From NCBI GenBank assembly GCA_015492875.1, contig WGEI01000355.1, positions 1-6,818 of the forward strand: DNA of 6,818 nucleotides, written 5' to 3'. A model generated the notes under the pieces. That model did no database searches, was not told the origin of the DNA, and saw only the letters and a program-made list of their open reading frames with translations. The position numbers and the translations under genes were made by a program. This stretch comes from Anaerolineae bacterium (GTDB lineage: Bacteria; Chloroflexota; Anaerolineae; Aggregatilineales; Phototrophicaceae). Shown here piece by piece: positions 1-4,213 of the stretch (the first letter of the stretch is position 1; each line of letters begins with the position of its first letter).

Positions 1-344
1 GTGTTATAGAGATTAATCCAGAACGCCAATCGCTCCTCTAAGGAAGATAAAGTCGAGGGGTCAAAACGCTGTAAGGCATGGGTAAGGCGCTGGTATTCAG
101 AGAACGTTGGACTGTTGGCCAAGCGAGAATAATCTACGCGGCCTGTTTGAACATCAATACCCTCTCCCTGTAAACGATTGATAACTTGTTTAAGATAAGC
201 CGCAATATGTTCGGATACCTCTGAAGATGGATAGCCCGCACAATTGAGCGCCTCATCAGGCCGAATGCGATTCACTAGCATATATAAACGTAACGGCCAG
301 CGAATCGGGAGCGTTTGCATGATGGTGGGCGCACAAATTGACAT
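1..344 (-). CDS. DUF547 domain protein, N-terminal part (runs off the left edge)
   Basis: This minus-strand gene starts at ATG 344-342 and continues past base 1, so only 114 codons are visible. The reading frame is open throughout. The visible protein begins MSICAPTIMQ, has an arginine-rich stretch with VNRIRPDEAL near residues 24-33, then VDYSRLANSPTFSEY at about residues 70-84 and LAFWINLYN at residues 106-114. The VDY...SP.F..Y and LAFWINLYN blocks are the pattern I know from the start of DUF547 (PF04784) domains. That domain has no firmly established activity, so I assign no reaction. The start is supported by GGAGG at 359-355, ten bases upstream, which lies inside the last codons of the Nudix gene; that gene's stop codon is only six bases away. 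The two genes are therefore probably co-transcribed and translationally coupled. There is no signal peptide at the N-terminus. Confidence 0.82.
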   Translation of the reverse strand, partial: MSICAPTIMQTLPIRWPLRLYMLVNRIRPDEALNCAGYPSSEVSEHIAAYLKQVINRLQGEGIDVQTGRVDYSRLANSPTFSEYQRLTHALQRFDPSTLSSLEERLAFWINLYN

Positions 345-350
345 GGCTAT

Positions 351-866
351 TTAACCTCCATGAAAAGATATTTGGATTTGGTCGTTAGCGTCGTAACTGA
401 CATGCGCAAAGTACGGCGGCGCGTCATCCGCCATAGCGAAAATACGCGGCAAGATATAGGGCAAATCTTCCACCAACTCTAAATCCAAAATCTTACGACG
501 AGCTATCCAATGCAGCGTGCCTTCATCGCTATCATGGCGAAATTCTCGGCTAGTGGCCTCTGCTGTGAATACAAATAGCAAAATTCCTGTTTCGTGACCG
601 ACATCGATATTGTGGATGGCGCGTAGGCGCAAGTTTCTCACTTCCAGATTTGTCTCTTCGCGGATTTCTCTTAATACGCCTGTATAGGGGTCTTCATCAC
701 GTTCAATATGCCCGCCAACACCGTTATAACAATTAGGGAAAACGCGGCGATGGGGGCTTCTTTTCATCAGCAAAACATCATCACCATTGAAAATGAAGCA
801 GAGGGTACGGGGAATGGTGAGCCAACGGCCTGAGGTGGCGTTTGCACCTTGTTCATTTGCGCCCAT
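351..866 (-). CDS. Nudix hydrolase (MutT-like), 171 aa
   Basis: This is a soluble cytoplasmic pyrophosphohydrolase of the Nudix family, which cleaves nucleoside diphosphates linked to another group (X) using divalent metal. The Nudix box spans residues 52-74: G52, E58, then REIREE at 66-71 followed by TNL. It fits Gx5Ex7REUxEExGU except that the late glycine is Asn73. Upstream, FIFNGDDVLLMKRS (26-39) is the usual first strand pair, and NCYNGVGGHIE (45-55) leads into the box. About 171 residues is normal for a single-domain member. The substrate cannot be read from sequence; 8-oxo-dGTP-type sanitation is one option. An in-frame GTG lies three codons upstream at 875, but AGGAG (879-875) overlaps it. 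The same AGGAG sits eight bases before ATG 866, which decides the start. The gene diverges from the serine-kinase-like gene and is followed by the DUF547 gene. Confidence 0.93.
   Translation of the reverse strand: MGANEQGANATSGRWLTIPRTLCFIFNGDDVLLMKRSPHRRVFPNCYNGVGGHIERDEDPYTGVLREIREETNLEVRNLRLRAIHNIDVGHETGILLFVFTAEATSREFRHDSDEGTLHWIARRKILDLELVEDLPYILPRIFAMADDAPPYFAHVSYDANDQIQISFHGG
355..359 (-). promoter_or_regulatory. Ribosome binding site of the DUF547 gene inside the Nudix coding end
   Basis: GGAGG on the minus strand lies ten bases before ATG 344 and just before the Nudix TAA (353-351). Ribosomes finishing the Nudix gene would pass directly over it, which suggests coupled translation. 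Confidence 0.7.
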
Positions 867-874
867 TGTTTTCA

Positions 875-880
875 CTCCTA
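875..880 (-). promoter_or_regulatory. Ribosome binding site that sets the Nudix start
   Basis: On the minus strand the bases read TAGGAG, then eight bases (TGAAAACA) and ATG at 866. The final G of the motif is also the first base of an in-frame GTG at 875, so the motif cannot serve that GTG. ATG 866 is the better start. Confidence 0.75.
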
Positions 881-965
881 AAATGTGTGCAAAGCGTACA
901 AAGAATAATCGGCAGAATAAACAATGATTGATAGGTTATCACCGTTCGTGCTACTCTATAACACA

Positions 966-975
966 ATACCGGTAT
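966..975. repeat. Perfect 10-bp palindrome ATACCGGTAT, possible operator
   Basis: ATACC followed directly by GGTAT forms a perfect palindrome. It lies 3 bases after the proposed -10 (957-962) and before the ribosome binding site (984-987), so it would overlap the transcription start. That is a common place for a repressor site. A 10-bp palindrome can also arise by chance. Confidence 0.3.
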
Positions 976-997
976 CAACAAAAGAGGCAGATTGAGC

Positions 998-1819
998 ATG
1001 CAATCCGCACACCGTAATGCGCCACCGCCAGATTTACGCATTGTATCGATAGAAAGCGTCCAAGCCCACGAAGAGCACGATAACCAACGTTCTGACCCAT
1101 TGGTAGAGCGTTTGCGTAACGAGACGGTCATGATTAACCCGCCACTAGTCGCGCCAATGGGGGAAAACGAGTATGTCGTCCTTGATGGCGCTAATCGCTG
1201 CCATTCGCTCGCCAGATTAGAATACCCGCATATTTTAGTACAGGTCACATCCTATGAAAGCGGCTATGTGGAATTAGATACATGGCGGCATGTCGTCAGT
1301 GAGTGGGATGTTGATGGGCTACTGGCACAGTTGGAGCAAATTCACGATATAGACATTGAAGATGGACAAGATGCCGAAGCGGTTATGCACTTCATTTTGA
1401 GGGATAGGCGCATTCTGGCGATTAAAGCGGCGGTAAATAACACCCATGAGAAGAACGCTGCTCTACGTAAGGTGGTTAAAGTATATCAGCGAAACGCGCG
1501 ATTAAACCGTACGGCGATTAATGAGCCGGAAGAAGTGTGGGAGTTGTATCCTAAAGCCATTGCGCTAGCGATTTTCCCTGAATATCAGCCTGCCGATATT
1601 ATCGCTGCAGCACGATACCGCGCTTACTTGCCAGCCGGTATCAGCCGCCATATTATTCATGGGCGCGCGTTGAGGGTCAATTATCCGCTACAGGCGTTAA
1701 GAGACAGACAGATGTCGCTCAGCGAAAAAAATAATGCTTTGCAACTATGGATACAAGAGAAGCTGGCCAAACGCAGCATTCGCTATTATGCTGAAGCCAC
1801 TTACCAATTCGATGAATGA
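998..1819 (+). CDS. SerK/SbnI-like ParB-fold protein, putative free L-serine kinase, 273 aa
   Basis: This protein has a ParB/Srx-type N-terminal domain and resembles the free-serine-kinase family: archaeal ADP-dependent SerK and staphylococcal SbnI, which phosphorylate L-serine to O-phospho-L-serine. Visible landmarks, in family order, are IVSIESVQAHE (15-25), PPLVAP (48-53), YVVLDGANR (59-67), ELDTW (92-96), and a C-terminal PAGISRHIIHGRAL (212-225) with YPLQAL after it. From memory, SbnI has matching LHE, DGVHR, STWQH and PAGVTR blocks, and the HE glutamate is catalytic (Glu20 in SbnI, Glu30 in SerK). Here it would be Glu25. The second His of DGHHR is Asn66 here, so activity is not certain. 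ATG 998 has GAGG at 984-987, ten bases away; an in-frame TTG at 992 is only four bases from it and less likely. The stop overlaps the next gene's ribosome binding site. A DNA-binding or regulatory role is the main alternative; SbnI itself is also a regulator. Confidence 0.75.
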   Translation: MQSAHRNAPPPDLRIVSIESVQAHEEHDNQRSDPLVERLRNETVMINPPLVAPMGENEYVVLDGANRCHSLARLEYPHILVQVTSYESGYVELDTWRHVVSEWDVDGLLAQLEQIHDIDIEDGQDAEAVMHFILRDRRILAIKAAVNNTHEKNAALRKVVKVYQRNARLNRTAINEPEEVWELYPKAIALAIFPEYQPADIIAAARYRAYLPAGISRHIIHGRALRVNYPLQALRDRQMSLSEKNNALQLWIQEKLAKRSIRYYAEATYQFDE

Positions 1820-1831
1820 GGTCAAGTATCA

Positions 1832-2266
1832 ATGAGCAAAACGGTAGAAGAAGCGCTGAAGCAAGCAACATTTTACAGTGACGATCAACTTTACGTTTTT
1901 CTCAAGTTGCCAGCTGGAGCTATTACAGTTGCGGCTGGGATAATCGCCGAGATAAGCGAGCCATTTTGCGCGTTGATTGTCGATAAGGATGAGGTCAGCC
2001 TGTTGATACCTGAAGAGGCGTTAGAAGACTTCAAGGGACGGTTACGGGATTATCAAGGGGCGGACAAGCGCTATCGCCTCATTACAGTAGATGTAGAATT
2101 GCCGATGGAGATGGTCGGTTTTATGGCGCGGCTGAGCCAAAAACTGGCTGAAGCGGGGGTGAGCATTTTACCTTATGCAGCATATAGCCGCGACCATATT
2201 GTTGTGGATGACCAACACTTTGATAATGCCTTGCAAGCCCTACATGCGTTACAATCGGACATATAA
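1832..2266 (+). CDS. ACT-domain protein, putative amino-acid sensor, 144 aa
   Basis: This is a small soluble protein with two halves. Residues 20-62 (YVFLKLPAG... to LLIPEEAL) form a first ACT-like unit. Residues 83-141 (LITVDVELPMEMVGF, LAEAGVSILPYAAYSRDHIVV) form a clear ACT_7/CASTOR-type ACT domain, with the familiar 'VGF...L...GvSI...yaaysrDHIvV' pattern. Such stand-alone pairs usually bind an amino acid at a domain interface and have no catalytic residues; I see none here. The ligand cannot be read from sequence. The gene begins 12 bases after the serine-kinase-like gene, with GAGG (1818-1821) overlapping that gene's TGA, so the two are almost certainly one transcript. A role sensing serine or cysteine for the neighbouring enzyme is inference from position. 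Confidence 0.85.
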   Translation: MSKTVEEALKQATFYSDDQLYVFLKLPAGAITVAAGIIAEISEPFCALIVDKDEVSLLIPEEALEDFKGRLRDYQGADKRYRLITVDVELPMEMVGFMARLSQKLAEAGVSILPYAAYSRDHIVVDDQHFDNALQALHALQSDI

Positions 2267-2301
2267 GCGACCATCAACGTATCAACAAAGGGACATAGAG
2301 A

Positions 2302-2673
2302 ATGAACGTTCATTTTTTTGACAACAGCGAAGCCAATGGCCATTTAGCCCCTCGTGAAGAAGTCAAGATTGAACGGCTTGAAGTCACCCCTTATCCAGAC
2401 CGTTACCGCATTTTCATTGAAGTTGATGTGACGCCATTTGCCGAGCGCCCTAACTTACTTTTGGTTGCGCATGATGACAATGACCACATTGTAGGCGAAC
2501 TCAACGTTATTGGTACAATGCACCCCAAAATGGAATTCACCATGCATATACGGGGGCAAGATGACCCTGCAGGGGTGTATACCCTCACGGCAGAGCTATT
2601 TTATGAAACGCGCAATCCACCCCAAGACCACCAAATGGTCGCTTTCACCATTCCACAGGTCGATACCCCTTAA
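2302..2673 (+). CDS. Conserved-looking small beta-rich protein of unknown function, 123 aa
   Basis: I do not recognise this protein. It is soluble and acidic, with no signal peptide or membrane segment. From about residue 20 it alternates hydrophobic and polar positions in strand-like runs (KIERLEVTPY, YRIFIEVDVTP, NLLLVAHDDND, MEFTMHIRG, GVYTLTAELFYE), which suggests a compact immunoglobulin-like beta sandwich of about 100 residues. There are no cysteines, and the scattered His and Asp residues form no motif I can name. The start is well supported: AAGGGA at 2288-2293 lies eight bases before ATG. The gene follows the ACT gene by 35 bases and is probably the last gene of that operon, since a hairpin and a new promoter follow. 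Confidence 0.8.
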   Translation: MNVHFFDNSEANGHLAPREEVKIERLEVTPYPDRYRIFIEVDVTPFAERPNLLLVAHDDNDHIVGELNVIGTMHPKMEFTMHIRGQDDPAGVYTLTAELFYETRNPPQDHQMVAFTIPQVDTP

Positions 2674-2682
2674 CTAGCGATA

Positions 2683-2706
2683 TCGGCTGCATTAGCGATG
2701 AGCCGA
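2683..2706 (+). terminator. Hairpin after the three-gene unit, possible weak terminator
   Basis: TCGGCT (2683-2688) pairs with AGCCGA (2701-2706), and CAT (2690-2692) with ATG (2698-2700). This gives a nine-pair stem with one bulged G and a five-base loop, ten bases after the TAA at 2671-2673. No T-run follows, so it is not a classic intrinsic terminator. It could be a weak or factor-aided stop, or an mRNA end-protecting stem. Confidence 0.3.
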
Positions 2707-2708
2707 AT

Positions 2709-2747
2709 GTATAACAGGGCTTGAGGCTGAGGCCGAATCGGTTATAC
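2709..2747. repeat. Inverted repeat GTATAAC / GTTATAC around the promoter
   Basis: GTATAAC (2709-2715) is the exact reverse complement of GTTATAC (2741-2747), which contains most of the proposed -10 box. Each arm also has GCCGAAT just before it (2702-2708 and 2732-2738) in direct orientation, and CCGAATCGG (2733-2741) is itself a short palindrome. This density of repeats in a 106-nt gap suggests protein binding or local structure. Confidence 0.4.
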
Positions 2748-2748
2748 T
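2721..2748 (+). promoter_or_regulatory. Probable sigma-70-type promoter of the peptidase operon
   Basis: The -35 TTGAGG (2721-2726) and -10 TATACT (2743-2748) are separated by 16 bases. They match the consensus at 4 of 6 and 5 of 6 positions. Transcription would begin near 2755, about 25 bases before ATG 2780, with AAAGG at 2766-2770 as ribosome binding site. This fits a new transcription unit after the hairpin. Confidence 0.5.
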
Positions 2749-2779
2749 CTGCCCAATAACGTGGGAAAGGCTTTGGCTA

Positions 2780-3325
2780 ATGCAGCTCTGGCTCAAACAT
2801 GAGCATTTCTCAACATTAATCGCACATGCACAGCAAGCACTGCCGCAGGAAGCTTGTGGGGTTTTGTTGGGCGTGGGGGATGAAGTGCGGGAAGTCATCG
2901 CGCTAAAAAACGCCTCCCCTACCCCAAAAACACATTACATCATAGAGCCTCAAAGGCTGATACATGCCATTATAGATGGTCAAAAGCGCGGTTTAGGGCT
3001 TGTGGGCTTATATCATTCACATCCAAGCGCGCGCCCTATCCCTTCGACGACCGACATTATGGAAGCACAATATCCCGATACGCCTTATGTCATCATTAGC
3101 CTAAAGCAGGCGAAGCCCAAAATAGCGGCTTGGCATATTCATTATGGGACGGTGACACCTGTCGCCCTGTATATTGGGGATACACGGGAACGTGATGCGA
3201 TAGATGAGAAATTATCGCGCGCGCAGAAAATAGCGATTATCTTAGCCGCTTTGGTTGCTGTATTATTGGTGTTGGTTATTTCATTCAGCTTATTGCCGCC
3301 CCCTCCCCCATTAACGATGCCATAG
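2780..3325 (+). CDS. JAMM/MPN (M67) metallopeptidase with C-terminal membrane anchor, 181 aa
   Basis: This is a zinc metallopeptidase of the JAB1/MPN family. The full JAMM set is present: Glu24 in PQEACGVLLG, His79 and His81 in YHSHPS, Ser89, and Asp92, with the HxHx10D spacing exact. The single-domain bacterial layout resembles Mec-type enzymes, which cut isopeptide-like or adduct bonds at the C-terminal glycine of ubiquitin-like sulfur carriers (for example CysO-cysteine). The catalytic domain covers about residues 3-130. A hydrophobic helix follows at about 151-172 (IAIILAALVAVLLVLVISF), then a proline tail ending PPPPPLTMP. With no N-terminal signal and with RAQK just before the helix, the catalytic part should face the cytoplasm, giving a tail-anchored enzyme. 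Most Mec-like proteins I know lack this anchor. AAAGG lies nine bases before ATG. The prepilin peptidase gene follows after 27 bases. Confidence 0.9.
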   Translation: MQLWLKHEHFSTLIAHAQQALPQEACGVLLGVGDEVREVIALKNASPTPKTHYIIEPQRLIHAIIDGQKRGLGLVGLYHSHPSARPIPSTTDIMEAQYPDTPYVIISLKQAKPKIAAWHIHYGTVTPVALYIGDTRERDAIDEKLSRAQKIAIILAALVAVLLVLVISFSLLPPPPPLTMP

Positions 3326-3352
3326 GGGAGAGATAGATATTGGAGAATAACA

Positions 3353-4213
3353 GTGCTAAGCCACATATTTTTAGCAATTCTGATCGGTTGGCCAGCGGGC
3401 GTTTTGGTGAATGTACTGGCTGATTATTTACCCGCGCGGCGTAAAGCACAGTGGGCAGCAGCCGAAGGGCATGAAATTCCACTTATCACGTGGCAGCCTA
3501 AATATAGCGATGGCACACCTAGACCAGCGATAGCGTGGTCGGGGATATTGGCTTTTATAACGGGCAATCGCTTCGCGCCAACTGGTGGGAGGTTGGGCTG
3601 GCGTCATCCGATTACGGAATTATTGACAATGCTCTTCATGGGGCTGGCTTTGGGGGCAGCAGAAAGCAATGAGGTATCTGCTATCCAGACTATTTTTTGG
3701 CTGGTCTATATGGCGATTTTCATGCTGGTCATCGTCATCGACATCGAGCATAAGCTTATTTTATTTGCGGTTATCGTCCCCTCAACGCTCCTCGCGCTGG
3801 TAGATGCGCTCATCACGCCTAACAATCGCCCGCCCAGTTTGGGGGATGCGCTCATTGGTGGGGTGATGGGGTTTGCTGTGTTCTGGTTGCTGTACAATGG
3901 CGGCTTTTTGTTCACCTATATCATGGGGAAATTGCGCGGGCAGGACATCAAGACCGTTGCATTCGGTTATGGGGATGTGATGATGGCAATGTTGAGCGGA
4001 CTTATATTGGGGTGGCGCGCGTTGATTTTCGCCATGTTTTTCACTGTGTTTCTTGGCGCACTGGGCGCAATGTTGTACCTAATCGGGCGGCGGTTATTGG
4101 GACAACGTTATAGCGCTTTCACTGCCCTGCCCTATGGACCTTATATTGTGGTGGGAACAATGGTTATGCTTTTGTATCCGGATACAATACGGGTTCTACT
4201 GGGGTGGAATTAA
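3353..4213 (+). CDS. Type IV prepilin peptidase (A24 family), 286 aa
   Basis: This is a polytopic membrane aspartic peptidase that cuts the leader peptide of type IV pilin-like or type II secretion pseudopilin precursors at the inner membrane face. The two catalytic aspartates are visible: Asp130 in VIVIDIEHKLI and Asp208 in GYGDVMM. ALPYGPYIVVG (258-268) is the conserved late motif, and GWRHPITELL (82-91) matches the end of the N-terminal domain. The first helix with GWPAGVLVNVLADYLP (12-27) fits the family start. About seven or eight membrane segments can be drawn. The N-terminal domain has no cysteines, indeed none occur in the protein, so the tetracysteine zinc site of classical PilD is absent, and N-methyltransferase activity is uncertain. 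GTG 3353 has GGAG at 3342-3345, seven bases upstream. No pilin gene is seen in the window. Confidence 0.9.
   Translation: MLSHIFLAILIGWPAGVLVNVLADYLPARRKAQWAAAEGHEIPLITWQPKYSDGTPRPAIAWSGILAFITGNRFAPTGGRLGWRHPITELLTMLFMGLALGAAESNEVSAIQTIFWLVYMAIFMLVIVIDIEHKLILFAVIVPSTLLALVDALITPNNRPPSLGDALIGGVMGFAVFWLLYNGGFLFTYIMGKLRGQDIKTVAFGYGDVMMAMLSGLILGWRALIFAMFFTVFLGALGAMLYLIGRRLLGQRYSAFTALPYGPYIVVGTMVMLLYPDTIRVLLGWN

Larger units (their letters stand above)
867..997. promoter_or_regulatory. Divergent intergenic control region
   Basis: This 131-nt gap separates the minus-strand Nudix gene from the plus-strand serine-kinase-like gene and must hold promoters for both. For the plus strand, TATAAC at 957-962 is a fair -10 box (5 of 6). 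The best -35 is TTATCA at 936-941, with a short 15-nt spacer, so this call is weak. A TTGATA at 928-933 is a better -35 by sequence but lies too far from that -10. The minus-strand promoter is not clear; AT-rich sequence lies around 901-930. No terminator is present, as expected between divergent genes. Confidence 0.4.

Noticed and set aside
992..994. TTG as start of the kinase-like gene
   Set aside because: It is only four bases after GAGG, whereas ATG 998 is ten bases away, the same spacing as for the next gene.
853..1248. 131-codon minus-strand open frame across the divergent gap and the start of the kinase-like gene
   Set aside because: It lies opposite the conserved N-terminal motifs of the kinase-like protein, has a low-complexity, Cys/Ser-rich translation and overlaps the Nudix start. 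It is a shadow frame.
998..1819. Chromosome-partitioning ParB or plasmid replication function
   Set aside because: No ParB helix-turn-helix domain follows the N-terminal fold, no parA lies nearby, and the C-terminal PAGISRH block matches the SerK/SbnI type instead.
3286..3325. Possible frameshift at the C-rich tract creating the proline tail of the JAMM protein
   Set aside because: The membrane helix comes before the tract in the same frame and the stop comes right after it. Only the last residues would be affected, so there is no sign of a broken gene.
4204..4206. GTG as start of the glycosyltransferase
   Set aside because: The G-rich ribosome binding site overlaps it; ATG 4213 in a TAATG junction has suitable spacing.
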